Notes under the pieces: generated by a model
What the model saw: only the letters and a program-made list of their open reading frames with translations
What the model was told of the DNA's origin: nothing
Databases searched by the model: none
Shown: positions 1 to 8,623 of the stretch, piece by piece
How the letters are laid out: the number at the start of each line of letters is the position of its first letter
Position numbering within the stretch: position 1 is the first letter of the stretch
Assembly (NCBI RefSeq): GCF_001665535.1
Contig: NZ_LZSQ01000007.1
Span: 26,192-90,191, forward strand
From: Mycobacterium sp. 852002-51961_SCH5331710
GTDB lineage: Bacteria; Actinomycetota; Actinomycetes; Mycobacteriales; Mycobacteriaceae
Direction: 5' to 3'
Length of the DNA: 64,000 nucleotides
Translations under genes and position numbers: made by a program

Positions 1-592
1 GGACGGCGGGCCAGCGGTTGGTTCCAACGCCAATGTAGATGGCCTGCCCCGTCTTTCGTGCATTCTCGATGAGCGTCGGGATGAACCCGTGACGGTCGGT
101 GGGCCCGTGGACCGTCGGCGCCAGCCGAATGATCGACGCGCGCACGCCCTGGTCAACCAATTCAAGGCTGGCCTTCTCCGACGGTACGCGGGGTGCTCCC
201 GCGGGCGGCACGGTCTCCTCGGTTGCCAACGCGCTCGACGAACCGGAGGCCAGCACTGCGGTGCCGGACGTATTGACGAAGGGCTTACCCGAGCCGGCCA
301 GCGCCGTCCCGATTGCCTTCACCGCCCGAACATCGGCTTCGACGGCGCTGCCGTAGTCGTCGAAGTCATGCTTGAACGCCAGGTGAATCACTCCGTCGGA
401 CTCCCCCGCCGCGTTCGCCAGCACGTCGAGATCGTCGAGTGTGCCGCGAACGGGCCGGGCTCCCGCCTGCTCCACCGCCACTGCCCCCGAGTCGGAACGG
501 ACCAGACCCGAGACCTGATGACCGTGGTCGAGAAGCTCGCGCACCACCAATGAACCGATGTGGCCCGACGCGCCGGTGACGAATACTCGCAT
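1..592 (-). CDS. NAD(P)-dependent SDR/epimerase-type oxidoreductase, C-terminus cut by window edge
   Basis: The minus strand is open from an ATG at 592 to base 1, giving about 197 residues with no stop, so the C-terminal part lies outside the window. The N-terminus is a Rossmann strand-turn-helix with VTGASGHIGS at about residues 5-14, the NAD(P)-binding glycine-rich signature of atypical/extended short-chain dehydrogenases. Further on, VIHLAFKHDFDDY and the segment FVNTSGTAVLASG fit the middle of an NAD-dependent epimerase/dehydratase fold. The catalytic Tyr-x-x-x-Lys of classical SDRs appears replaced by VPSEKAS, as in NmrA/epimerase-like members. It is divergent from the TetR gene at 677 with a palindromic operator between them, so that regulator most likely controls it. 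The substrate is unknown. Confidence 0.85.
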   Translation of the reverse strand, partial: MRVFVTGASGHIGSLVVRELLDHGHQVSGLVRSDSGAVAVEQAGARPVRGTLDDLDVLANAAGESDGVIHLAFKHDFDDYGSAVEADVRAVKAIGTALAGSGKPFVNTSGTAVLASGSSSALATEETVPPAGAPRVPSEKASLELVDQGVRASIIRLAPTVHGPTDRHGFIPTLIENARKTGQAIYIGVGTNRWPAV

Positions 593-610
593 TTGCTTTC
601 CTTCCACCAA

Positions 611-660
611 GATGACAGTGACTGACATCAGATTTATACGTCATGTCAGCGCCTGTCATC
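611..660. promoter_or_regulatory. Nested palindromic operator between SDR gene and TetR gene
   Basis: The 50-bp region reads GATGACAG-N4-TGACAT-N14-ATGTCA-N4-CTGTCATC and is symmetric about one centre at 635.5. The half-site TGACA occurs twice on the left (613 and 623, 10 bp apart) and its complement TGTCA twice on the right (644 and 654). This spacing suits two TetR dimers bound to overlapping sites on successive helical turns. It lies between two divergent starts (592 and 677), so the adjacent TetR protein is the obvious ligand. Binding is inferred. Confidence 0.75.
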
Positions 661-664
661 CCCG

Positions 665-670
665 TACTAT
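665..670 (+). promoter_or_regulatory. Probable -10 element of a leaderless tetR transcript
   Basis: TACTAT matches the mycobacterial TANNNT -10 pattern and ends 6 bases before the ATG at 677. That places the transcription start at the start codon. No Shine-Dalgarno sequence is visible, consistent with a leaderless mRNA. It lies directly beside the palindromic operator, so the regulator probably represses itself. Confidence 0.5.
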
Positions 671-676
671 TCCCTC

Positions 677-1237
677 ATGGGTCGATGGGAGCCGGACGCG
701 AAAGGCCGCCTCGAGCGCGCAGCGCTCGAGCTCTACGGCGAACGCGGTTTCGACGAGACCACCGTCGCGGACATCGCCGAACGGGCAGGCGTCACCGAGC
801 GCACCTATTTCCGGCACTTTTCCGACAAGCGCGAAGTGCTCTTCCGCGGTGACGAATTGGCCCGAAACGTCGCCGACGCGCTGCGGGCGGCACCCGGCGA
901 CCTGTCCCCTCTTGATGCCGTCGCCGTGGCATTCGAATCGACCGCCGAGTTCTTCGAGGGTCGGCGATCGCAGTCGCGAAAGCGCCAGGACGTCATCGAT
1001 GCCCATCCAGCACTGCGCGAACGGGAACTCATCAAACTCGCGAAGATGGTCGAGTTGATCGGGCAGGCACTACGCGATCGAGGAGTCCCGGACCCAGCGG
1101 CCGGCCTTGCCGCAGAGGCGGGAACCTCAGTGTTCAAGGTCGCCTTCGCCCGCTGGCTCGATGATTCCGCCGAACGCAGCATCGCAGTGCACATTCAGGA
1201 GACGCTGGCGGAACTCAAGTCGGTCGCCGGGAACTGA
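677..1237 (+). CDS. TetR/AcrR-family transcriptional regulator
   Basis: This 186-residue protein has the TetR N-terminal DNA-binding domain at about residues 9-55: GFDETTVADIAERAGVTERT followed by YFRHFSDKREVLFR, the recognition helix and helix 4 signature. The remaining 130 residues form the all-helical ligand/dimerisation domain, too variable to name an effector. The start is ATG 677, 6 bases after a TACTAT element. It is divergent from the SDR gene across a nested TGACA palindrome and is followed 91 bp later by an LLM-class oxidoreductase. It probably represses itself and the SDR gene. Confidence 0.9.
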   Translation: MGRWEPDAKGRLERAALELYGERGFDETTVADIAERAGVTERTYFRHFSDKREVLFRGDELARNVADALRAAPGDLSPLDAVAVAFESTAEFFEGRRSQSRKRQDVIDAHPALRERELIKLAKMVELIGQALRDRGVPDPAAGLAAEAGTSVFKVAFARWLDDSAERSIAVHIQETLAELKSVAGN

Positions 1238-1328
1238 ACACGGCCCGAGCGGCGCATCCGAGCCCGGAATAAACACCGCGCCCCTCGACTTGGCTCAAGA
1301 GTCGCCCTTTGCCCGAACAGGAGCATTC

Positions 1329-2138
1329 ATGACTCGTCCCATACGCGTCGCCGTGCAGATCCAGCCCGGCGGCACACCCGATTACCGTACGTGGCGCGAC
1401 GCCGTGCTGGCCGCCGACGACCTCGGCGTCGACGTGATCTTCGGCTACGACCACTTTCACCGCCCGGCGATGGAGGGCATCGTCGACGGCAAGCCCGTCC
1501 TGACAGACGAGCAACCCGACGTCGCCAACTTCGAGGGCTGGACCGCGCTCGCGTCGTGGGGTGAAATCACCTCACATGCCGAGATCGGGCTCCTCGTTAC
1601 TGGTGTCGGCTACCGCAACCCCGACCTTCTCGCCGACATGGCGCGCACCGTCGATCACATCAGCGGCGGCCGGCTCATCCTGGGCCTCGGCGCGGGGTGG
1701 TACGAAAAGGACTACACCACATACGGTTACGATTTCGGCACCTTCGGTTCCCGTTTCGATCTTTTCGACGAGAGCCTGATCCGCATCGAGAACCGGCTCG
1801 CGGCTCTGATTCCGCAGCCCGTGCGCAAGATCCCGATTCTCATCGGCGGTACGGGACCAAAGCGCTCGCTGCCCGCTGTGGCAAGGCATGCCGACATCTG
1901 GCACGCGTTCCAGGACCTCGACGCGTTCCGCAGATCCAGTGACCGCGTCGACGAACTGGCAGCCACATTCGGTCGCGATGGCGCCGATATCGAGCGCTCG
2001 ACGCTGTGGGAGGGGGCCGATAGCGCCGACGCCTTCCGCGAGGTCGGCGTCACGCTGTTCCAGACCGAACTCACCGCCGACAACGGTTATGACCTCACGC
2101 CTCTCAAGCAGGTGGTCACATGGCGGGACAACGGATGA
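1329..2138 (+). CDS. LLM-class (luciferase-like) probable F420-dependent oxidoreductase
   Basis: The protein is 269 residues from ATG 1329, chosen because AGGAG at 1319-1323 sits 5 bases upstream; the frame is open further upstream but that part is not homologous-looking. It shows the TIM-barrel luciferase-like pattern: an N-terminal VAVQIQPGG strand, DVIFGYDHF, TSHAEIGLLVTGVGYRNP, and GRLILGLGAGWYEKDY, the signature of TIGR03560/LLM F420 enzymes in actinobacteria. PILIGGTGPKRSL near residue 180 is the usual phosphate-binding loop. It likely transfers hydride using F420H2 or FMN; the substrate is unknown. It follows the TetR gene on the same strand and could be part of the same regulatory unit. 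Confidence 0.88.
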   Translation: MTRPIRVAVQIQPGGTPDYRTWRDAVLAADDLGVDVIFGYDHFHRPAMEGIVDGKPVLTDEQPDVANFEGWTALASWGEITSHAEIGLLVTGVGYRNPDLLADMARTVDHISGGRLILGLGAGWYEKDYTTYGYDFGTFGSRFDLFDESLIRIENRLAALIPQPVRKIPILIGGTGPKRSLPAVARHADIWHAFQDLDAFRRSSDRVDELAATFGRDGADIERSTLWEGADSADAFREVGVTLFQTELTADNGYDLTPLKQVVTWRDNG

Positions 2139-2202
2139 CGCTGCCTGAGGCTGGAGTTCAACCGGATTCCGCCTTGGCCCACAGCTCGTAATCTTTGCGG
2201 GT

Positions 2203-3117
2203 ATGACCGACCGCACGCAGCTGGGCGCCGCGACCGTCACGCGGGTCGTCGAGTGGCGGCTTGACCTGCCGCTCAACATGTTTCCCGAAACCCCACCCAC
2301 GGTGTGGCAGGAGCTGGCGACCGAACTGAGCCCCACGTTTTGGGACGCCCGTAACTGGCACGCCCTGGTGCAGACGTGGGTGATCGAGGTGGATGGGCTC
2401 ACGGTTCTGGTCGACACCGGCGTCGGTAATGGCCGCGACCGGCCGGCGATGCCGTTTCTGGCCAATCTCGACACCGATTTTCTGGAATCGCTGCGCGCTG
2501 CGGGCGTCGCCCCGGAGTCGGTGGACGTCGTCGTGAACACCCACATCCACACCGACCACGTGGGCTGGAATACCAGGCGCGAGACCGACGCATGGGTTCC
2601 GACGTTTCCGAACGCGCGCTACCTCGTGCCGGAAGTCGACTACCGCTACTACCATCCCGACAACGCCGACGCGCGGGACCCGGGCCGCTCGGAGGAGCAT
2701 CAGGCGCGACTCGATGCGAGCCGAATCCTGTTCACCGACAGCATTCTTCCGATCGACGCGGCTGGACAGCTCGAACTGTGGTCCGACGGCTATTGGGTGA
2801 GCGACTCGTTGAGGCTGCGCCCCGCGCCCGGACACACACCCGGGTCATCGGTGCTCTGGCTCGATGCGGGCAGTCCTGCGGTGTTTGTCGGCGACCTCAC
2901 CCACAGCCCCATGCAGTTACACAGACCCACGGATTCGTGCGTGCTCGACGAAAACTTCGATGAAGCGGCGGTGTCGCGCCGGCGTGTGCTCGCCGAGGCG
3001 TCGGAGCGCCGCGCAGTGGTCCTTCCTGCGCACTATCCGGGGCACGGTGGGGCTACCGTCTCGGCGCGCGGCGACGCGTTCACGATCGACGACTGGCTCC
3101 AGATCAGCGCCCTGTAA
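2203..3117 (+). CDS. MBL-fold metallo-hydrolase
   Basis: This 304-residue protein carries the metallo-beta-lactamase metal-binding motif NTHIHTDHVGW (HxHxDH) near residue 115. It also has a downstream APGHTPGSSVLWL histidine, FVGDLTHSP with a bridging aspartate, and a C-terminal LPAHYPGHGG. A complete two-metal site is therefore present. It begins with an ATG 64 bp after the LLM oxidoreductase stop. The family includes lactonases, glyoxalase II and arylsulfatase-like enzymes, and nothing here fixes the substrate. The architecture resembles that of the protein at 15400-16314, but the two are clearly distinct sequences. Confidence 0.9.
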   Translation: MTDRTQLGAATVTRVVEWRLDLPLNMFPETPPTVWQELATELSPTFWDARNWHALVQTWVIEVDGLTVLVDTGVGNGRDRPAMPFLANLDTDFLESLRAAGVAPESVDVVVNTHIHTDHVGWNTRRETDAWVPTFPNARYLVPEVDYRYYHPDNADARDPGRSEEHQARLDASRILFTDSILPIDAAGQLELWSDGYWVSDSLRLRPAPGHTPGSSVLWLDAGSPAVFVGDLTHSPMQLHRPTDSCVLDENFDEAAVSRRRVLAEASERRAVVLPAHYPGHGGATVSARGDAFTIDDWLQISAL

Positions 3118-3200
3118 ATCGGCGCACATCGCCGGACGCTCCCAGTTCATTGGATAGACGTCTGATCTGTATTTGTATGATCTCTGGTGGATGAGCAGGC

Positions 3201-3217
3201 AATTCATGTCCTGAATT
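3201..3217. promoter_or_regulatory. Palindrome upstream of the P450-tetR operon
   Basis: AATTCA-TGTCC-TGAATT is a perfect 6-bp inverted repeat with a 5-bp spacer, about 80 bp upstream of the P450 start. A second element, TGACC(3231-3235)...GGTCA(3248-3252), lies just downstream. Either could be the operator of the TetR protein encoded at 4544-5197. The assignment is by position only. Confidence 0.35.
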
Positions 3218-3297
3218 AGGAGGTTTTCATTGACCCTGGAGGGTAATGGTCATACGCTTTGCCGAGTAATGTCCAACACTGCCGGAGGTTGAACTCG

Positions 3298-4551
3298 ATG
3301 GTCGTGACCAGCACCGCGCCCAATGTCTTCGAGGCTGATCTCCCCACCTTCACCTACGACCTCAACGCCGCCCCGCACGACATCCTCGAGGACGTCCGAA
3401 CGGCCCAAGATCGCGCGCCCATCGCGATCGGCCCTCTCGGCCCGGAGGTCCTGTCATACGACCTGGCGAGAGAAATGTTGCGCGACGATCGGTTCCGTTT
3501 GCCCCCCGGTATCACTTTGGCGTCTCAGGGCATCACTTCGGGGCCGTTGTTCGAGAAGATGGCGAACAGCCTCCTGGGCTTGGAGGGTGAACCACATGTG
3601 CGTTTACGCAAGCTCGTGTCCAAGGCGTTCACCCCTCGTGCAACGGCAGGTCTTCAGGACACGATCCGTGAGGTGGTCAACGGATTGATCGATCGGGTGG
3701 TCGACGCCGGCCACTGCGACGTCGTCACCGACATCGCCCGTCCCTACCCCACCCCGATCATCTGTGCACTCATCGGTGCGCCGCGCGAGGATTGGCACCT
3801 GTTCGCAGACTGGACCGAAGAGGTCTTCAAGGCCATCAGCTTCCAACCGGACGTCAACTTCGACGAGTCCGCGATCATGCAGGCGTGGGGTGAACTCGAC
3901 GCCTACGTCGACGACATGGTCGCCGCTCGCCGAGGCAACCTGACCGATGACCTGCTGTCCGAACTGATTCGCGCCGAAAGCGATGGCGACCGGCTGAATC
4001 TCGACGAACTCCGCATGCTGGTCGCGGGCTTCCTGATGGCAGGAACCGACACGACGCGCAATCAACTCGCGGCATCAGTGCAGGTGCTTTGTGAGCACCC
4101 CGATCAGTGGATGACGCTGCGCGAGCAACCCGAGCTGGGGATGCAGGCGGTCGAAGAAAGCATGCGCCACTCACCGGCAGCCAGTATCGCACCGCGCGCC
4201 GCGACGGAAGATGTCGAATTCGGCGGTTACATGTTCCCGGCTGGAACCTTCATCCTCGTGAACACCTTCGCGGCGAACCGCGACCCGGCGATCTACCACG
4301 ACGCCGAGCGCTTCGACATCACGCGCAAGGACGTTCCTCCGATCCTGACGTTCGGTGGCGGCGCCCACTACTGTCTGGGAGCTAATCTCGCCCGGCGTGA
4401 GTTGGCTGAAGCACTGATAGTTCTCACCCAGCGCCTGAATACCCCCCGTCGCGTCGGTCCGGCGCCATGGAAGCCGCTACTTGGGATGACCGGTCCCACA
4501 ACACTTCCGATCACATTTACCAGTAACGATCCTGCGGGCGCCCATGCGTAG
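3298..4551 (+). CDS. Cytochrome P450
   Basis: The protein is 417 residues from ATG 3298, which has GGAGG at 3283-3287; an upstream in-frame ATG at 3259 lacks such support. Diagnostic P450 features are present in order: the I-helix oxygen-activation motif MAGTDTTRN near residue 250, the K-helix ExxR in VEESMR, and the haem loop FGGGAHYCLG with the thiolate Cys at about residue 359. This is a soluble bacterial class I enzyme that needs a ferredoxin and a reductase from elsewhere; none is adjacent. It overlaps the following TetR gene by 8 bp (ATGCGTAG), so the two are translationally coupled. The substrate is unknown. Confidence 0.95.
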   Translation: MVVTSTAPNVFEADLPTFTYDLNAAPHDILEDVRTAQDRAPIAIGPLGPEVLSYDLAREMLRDDRFRLPPGITLASQGITSGPLFEKMANSLLGLEGEPHVRLRKLVSKAFTPRATAGLQDTIREVVNGLIDRVVDAGHCDVVTDIARPYPTPIICALIGAPREDWHLFADWTEEVFKAISFQPDVNFDESAIMQAWGELDAYVDDMVAARRGNLTDDLLSELIRAESDGDRLNLDELRMLVAGFLMAGTDTTRNQLAASVQVLCEHPDQWMTLREQPELGMQAVEESMRHSPAASIAPRAATEDVEFGGYMFPAGTFILVNTFAANRDPAIYHDAERFDITRKDVPPILTFGGGAHYCLGANLARRELAEALIVLTQRLNTPRRVGPAPWKPLLGMTGPTTLPITFTSNDPAGAHA

Positions 4552-5197
4552 TCGGGGCTGGGCGGGTTCGGCACCCGCCACGGACGAGGAGGCCATAGAC
4601 CGAATTCTCGACGCGGTAGACGACGTCATCGCCGAACACGGACCAGCGATACGCCTCGCCGACGTGGCACGCAGGCTCGGCGTCACGCGGCAGACGGTGT
4701 ACCGCTACTTTCCCAACGCTGACGCTCTGCTGATCGCCAGCGCGATGCGAGCCGTGGACGGATTCATCGACCAGGTCGTAGGTCACGTCAGCGGCGTCAA
4801 CGACCCGGTCACTGCACTCGTCGAATGCGTTTCGTTCGCGGTCGAGAACCTCGTCGGTGATCCTCAGCTGGAGAACATCTTGGCCCGACGACAGGAGGGT
4901 GAAGAGGCCATCTCCTTGACTTCCGACACGGCGAAAGCATTCTGCAAGTCGTTCCTCAACCGTCTCGATGTCGATTGGCGGCTGCACGGTTTCGATAGGG
5001 TCGCCCTCGAAGATCTGGCCGAAATGGTCCTGCGCACAGTGCAGTCCATGCTGACCGATCCTGGACAGCCGATGCGTGACAGTGTCGCACTACGCCGCTT
5101 TGTTGCGCGATGGCTCGGGCCGGCGATCCTCTACCCGCGGATGACGTCACTGATGATCCACGAAGGTGATGCCGCGGGCTCATTGTTCGGCGGCTAA
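4544..5197 (+). CDS. TetR-family regulator coupled to the P450 gene
   Basis: This 217-residue protein has a TetR helix-turn-helix at about residues 35-80: AIRLADVARRLGVTRQTVYR followed by YFPNADALLIASA. Its ATG at 4544 lies inside the last codons of the P450 gene, which implies coupled translation. The C-terminal domain, about 140 residues, is diverse. Its likely role is autoregulation of the P450-tetR transcript in response to a P450 substrate or product. A palindrome at 3201-3217 is a candidate binding site. Confidence 0.9.
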   Translation: MRSRGWAGSAPATDEEAIDRILDAVDDVIAEHGPAIRLADVARRLGVTRQTVYRYFPNADALLIASAMRAVDGFIDQVVGHVSGVNDPVTALVECVSFAVENLVGDPQLENILARRQEGEEAISLTSDTAKAFCKSFLNRLDVDWRLHGFDRVALEDLAEMVLRTVQSMLTDPGQPMRDSVALRRFVARWLGPAILYPRMTSLMIHEGDAAGSLFGG

Positions 5198-5441
5198 CAC
5201 CGCTGCGAAACTCTCTTGCATATCCTTGACGAAATATCCCGGTGTCTCGAGCGACGGGCCCAGGGACGTGGGCACTTCTCGATATGGCGGGATACACACT
5301 GATCGCCGACGGAACGTCGACCCGAAGCTCGAGATCGAGCGACGTCTCGGTATCCGGAAGCCTCGCGGCGGCCAACCGAGCCCGTAGATCGTCGATATCA
5401 GCGTCGGCCACGTGGGCATGGTGCGGCTTTGAGACGTGCAC
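5180..5441 (-). pseudogene. Probable remnant of an epoxide-hydrolase-type gene, frameshifted
   Basis: Reading leftward from a GTG at 5441, the first frame gives VADADIDDLRARLAAARLPD. This strongly resembles the N-terminal domain of bacterial juvenile-hormone-type epoxide hydrolases (EHN domain). Coding character then appears to pass to another frame ending SLETPGYFVKDMQESFAAVL with a stop at 5180. There is no alpha/beta-hydrolase core. The fragment overlaps the last 18 bases of the TetR gene. I read it as a decayed, internally deleted gene. The C-terminal assignment is weak. Confidence 0.4.
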
Positions 5442-5491
5442 ACCGCGGACCTATAGGCCACGCGCGTGTGGTCGAGAGTACGTTCGCCCGT

Positions 5492-6355
5492 ATGGAGAAC
5501 AACGGACCCAGCCGGACAGCCCTTGTTACCGCCTATGCTCACGCCCACCACCAGATCGCCGATAAGCCAACCATTCTCACCGACCCGCTGGCAGCTCCCC
5601 TGCTCGGTACCACCTCCGACGAGCTCACCGCATTGGGCTCCCGTACGGCCGATCGCCTCGGTGCCGTGGTCGGCGACCGGGGCCGCCGGCTCTTCTTCGC
5701 CGCCCGCGCCCGTTTCGCCGAGGACTCGATCGCTCGGGCTGTGGCCACCGGCGTCCGGCAGGTCGTCATCCTCGGCGCCGGACTCGACACCTTCGCCTAC
5801 CGCAACCCCCATCCCGACGTGCGAGTCTTCGAGGTCGACCATCCGTCGACCCAGGCGTGGAAACGGGACCGTCTGCTCGCGGCCGGGATCGACTGCCCGG
5901 AAACGCTGAGCTTCGTACCGGTGAACTTCGAAACGGATGACCTCGCAACGAGACTGGAGTCGACCGCGTTCGCGCGAACCGCACCCGCGATCTTCCTATG
6001 GATGGGCGTCGTCTTCTATCTAACACCCGACGCCGCCCGATCCACGCTGAAATACATCGCGGGTCAGGCGTCTCCCACGGAGGTCGTCTTCGACTACCTG
6101 CACTCGGCGACCACCGACGAGGAGCGCGCGCATCTGCAAGCCCGCTCCGATCGGCTCGCATCCTCGGGTGAACCTTTCGTCAGCTACTTCACGCCTGACG
6201 GCATCGCGCGGGAGCTGCGCGACCTCGGCTTCACCGAGATCGATGACCGCACCGCCGAGGATGTCATCGCTCTGTACCTCGGCGAACCTCCCCACCTCGG
6301 TGTGGAACCGACTCGCACTCTGCAAGCCAGTCGGATTTTGTATGCGCGACGCTGA
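5492..6355 (+). CDS. Class I SAM-dependent methyltransferase (TIGR00027/leucine carboxyl-methyltransferase-like family)
   Basis: The protein is 287 residues from ATG 5492 (MENNGPSRTA). The SAM-binding motif I is VVILGAGLDTFAYR near residue 95, followed by VFEVDHPSTQAWKRDRL, both characteristic of the large mycobacterial family of putative O-methyltransferases (TIGR00027, PF04072). Later, FLWMGVVFYLTPDAARSTL and a C-terminal SYFTPDGIARELRDLGF match the family. Members are numerous in mycobacteria; targets are mostly unknown and some are linked to lipid or polyketide methylation. The length is typical. The start was chosen because upstream codons lack similarity to the family. Confidence 0.92.
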   Translation: MENNGPSRTALVTAYAHAHHQIADKPTILTDPLAAPLLGTTSDELTALGSRTADRLGAVVGDRGRRLFFAARARFAEDSIARAVATGVRQVVILGAGLDTFAYRNPHPDVRVFEVDHPSTQAWKRDRLLAAGIDCPETLSFVPVNFETDDLATRLESTAFARTAPAIFLWMGVVFYLTPDAARSTLKYIAGQASPTEVVFDYLHSATTDEERAHLQARSDRLASSGEPFVSYFTPDGIARELRDLGFTEIDDRTAEDVIALYLGEPPHLGVEPTRTLQASRILYARR

Positions 6356-6382
6356 GGTCTGAAACCTCAGTAGCCTGAACCC

Positions 6383-7063
6383 ATGTCTCGCCGCACGCAC
6401 CGTACGCAGGCTGCGCAGCTCCTCGCCGGCGCAGCTGCGGGCCCGGCGTTCGTCACCGCCTACAGCGTCATCGGCGCGACGCGACGCGGCTACGACTGGA
6501 GGCGCTACCCGGTCAGTTCTCTGGCGGTCGGGCGTCACGGCTGGCGTCAGCGCGTCAACTTCGTCTCGGCCGGCACCCTCTACCTGTGCGCTGCCGAGCG
6601 CCTCTGGCGGTCCGATCGCCGCCGCATAGGACCGCGCGCGGTCCCGGCGATCGTCGCGGCGGTCGGGGTCGGCATGGTCGGTTCGGGCCTGTTCGTCACC
6701 GACTACGTCGGAAACCTTCTGAATGACGACGGAACTGACACCGACAACCCCCCGTTTGCCGCAGGCGTGCGCCCGCGCACCCCTGCGGGGCGACTGCACG
6801 ATCTCTTCGGGATTCCGGTCTTCGTGGGCATACCCGTCGCCGCTCTGGCGAGTGCCGCCTCTGCGGCGCGGAGCGGGAACCACCGCTGGGCGTGCTACTC
6901 CGCGGCGTCGAGCGCAGCGATGACTGGCAGCCTTATTCTCTTCGGCGTCGCGATCGGTGGTCGATGGGGGCTAGGCGGCAAGAGCGGTGTCCTGCAACGT
7001 GTCTCGATCGCGACCGGACTCGGCTGGCTGAGCTCTCTGTCGCTGCGTGCTCTGTCCGGGTAA
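6383..7063 (+). CDS. DUF998-type integral membrane protein
   Basis: This 226-residue protein shows about six hydrophobic segments spread over its length, beginning with LLAGAAAGPAFVTAYSVIGA. It has the charged loop YDWRRYPVSSLAVG and the conserved RLHDLFGIPVFVG motif typical of DUF998 proteins. It starts 27 bp after the methyltransferase stop and may be co-transcribed. Its stop at 7063 faces the convergent reductase gene ending at 7077. No enzymatic residues are recognisable and its role is unknown. Confidence 0.8.
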   Translation: MSRRTHRTQAAQLLAGAAAGPAFVTAYSVIGATRRGYDWRRYPVSSLAVGRHGWRQRVNFVSAGTLYLCAAERLWRSDRRRIGPRAVPAIVAAVGVGMVGSGLFVTDYVGNLLNDDGTDTDNPPFAAGVRPRTPAGRLHDLFGIPVFVGIPVAALASAASAARSGNHRWACYSAASSAAMTGSLILFGVAIGGRWGLGGKSGVLQRVSIATGLGWLSSLSLRALSG

Positions 7064-7076
7064 CCGGGCTAGGCCA

Positions 7077-8570
7077 TCAGCCGGCCTCTTCATCAGCATC
7101 GCGGTACGCCTCCAGCAGGCGCAGCCACACCTCGCTGATCGTGGGAAAGCACGGCACTGCATGCCAGAGGCGCGACACCGGAACCCGCCCGGCGACCGCG
7201 ATCGTCGCCGCGTGCAGCAGTTCGGCCACGCCCGGGCCGACGAGGCTGACGCCTAGAACGTGGCCCTGTTCTTCGTCGACGACCATCCGGGCGTGCCCGG
7301 TATACCCGTCGGCGTAGAAGTTTGCCCCCGGCACCGCCTCCCCCATCTCGACGTCAACGACCTTCACCCGATAACCGCGACGCTTCGCCTCCGCGCTGCT
7401 GAGGCCTACCGAACCGGCTTCAGGGTCGGTGAAAAACGCCTGTGGAACGGCCAGATCGTCCGCGGTGACGACGTGGCGGCCCCACGGTGAGCTGTCCAGT
7501 GATTGTCGGCGGGCGCGCGCGCCGATGACGGCAGCGGCGATGCGCGCCTGGTACTTGCCCTGGTGTGTCAGCAGTGCCCGGTGGTTGACGTCTCCGAGTG
7601 CATACAGCCACTCTCCTTCCACTCCGGCTGCCAAGCACGTGTCATCGACATCCATCCAGTCCCCCGGCTGCAGGCCGACGGTTTCCAGGCCGATGTCCGC
7701 GGTGTTGGGATCTCGTCCCGTCGCGAAAAGAATCTCGTCCACGTCCAATTGGTCACCGGTGTCAAGAAGCACCTTCACCGGTCCCGCACTCTCGGCGCGG
7801 CGAACCTCGGTGACCGTCACGCCGGTCCGCACGTCGACTCCGGCCTGGACGAGGCCCCGACGCACATACTCTCCGACGAACGTCTCCATCTTGGGCAGCA
7901 GACCCCGGGTACGCGCCAACAGCGCGACCGATGATCCGAGACCTCGCCAGGCGGTGGCCATTTCGACGCCCACCCCGCCACCGCCCACGATCGCGAGCCG
8001 TGCCGGTACGGCGCTGCTGTCGGTCGCCCGCCGGTTCGTCCACGGCGCCGCCTCGGCGACGCCCGGGATGTCAGGGATCGCGGCAGTGCTCCCCGTGCAG
8101 ATCACCACCGCATGACGGGCCTCGAATGACCTGAGTCGGCCGTCCGTGCTGGCCAGCGCGACCCGGCGCTCACCCACCAGGCGGGCATGGCCGCGAAACA
8201 ACGTCGGACCCATCGCGGTCAAGTCATCCGAAACAGGCGCGTCGTCGTAGTTCGTCACATAGCGGTCGCGCCGGGCGAACACACCTTTGGGGTCGACGGG
8301 CCCGGTTACCGCTTCGCGGGCGCCGTCGACCCGGAGAGCGTCGGCGACGGCCAACGTCGGACGTAGCATCGACTTGCTGGGCACGCAGCCCCAGAAGTTG
8401 CATTCGCCGCCGACGAGCTCGCGCTCCAGGACGGCCACCGACAAACCCTCGGCGTGTGCCCGCGCGGCGGCGTTGATGCCTACAGGGCCCGCACCCAGCA
8501 CCACGACGTCGTACTGAGTCGCTTCGCCGCCGACCGACCCCGCATCGTCCCGTTCTACTGCTGTGTCCAT
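7077..8570 (-). CDS. Dihydrolipoamide dehydrogenase-like FAD-dependent disulfide oxidoreductase
   Basis: The protein is 497 residues. The FAD-binding motif VVVLGAGPVGINAAARAHAEG lies at about residues 23-42, and the redox-active disulfide in GGECNFWGCVPSKSML near 55 (C-x4-C). The NAD(P) Rossmann motif AIVGGGGVGVEMA is near 195, a second FAD contact is LYALGDVN, and the dimerisation domain contains HAVPCFPTISE, with a His-Pro-type base at the family position. It is therefore a pyridine-nucleotide disulfide oxidoreductase, close to mercuric reductase/LpdA-like enzymes, but no metal-binding N-terminal domain is present. It is the last gene of the DUF427-VOC-reductase run, 53 bp after the VOC gene. 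Confidence 0.92.
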   Translation of the reverse strand: MDTAVERDDAGSVGGEATQYDVVVLGAGPVGINAAARAHAEGLSVAVLERELVGGECNFWGCVPSKSMLRPTLAVADALRVDGAREAVTGPVDPKGVFARRDRYVTNYDDAPVSDDLTAMGPTLFRGHARLVGERRVALASTDGRLRSFEARHAVVICTGSTAAIPDIPGVAEAAPWTNRRATDSSAVPARLAIVGGGGVGVEMATAWRGLGSSVALLARTRGLLPKMETFVGEYVRRGLVQAGVDVRTGVTVTEVRRAESAGPVKVLLDTGDQLDVDEILFATGRDPNTADIGLETVGLQPGDWMDVDDTCLAAGVEGEWLYALGDVNHRALLTHQGKYQARIAAAVIGARARRQSLDSSPWGRHVVTADDLAVPQAFFTDPEAGSVGLSSAEAKRRGYRVKVVDVEMGEAVPGANFYADGYTGHARMVVDEEQGHVLGVSLVGPGVAELLHAATIAVAGRVPVSRLWHAVPCFPTISEVWLRLLEAYRDADEEAG

Positions 8571-8623
8571 GGTGACCGTTTCTCACTCTCTCGGATTGTC
8601 GGATCGGTCGAATCGTGTTGGAT

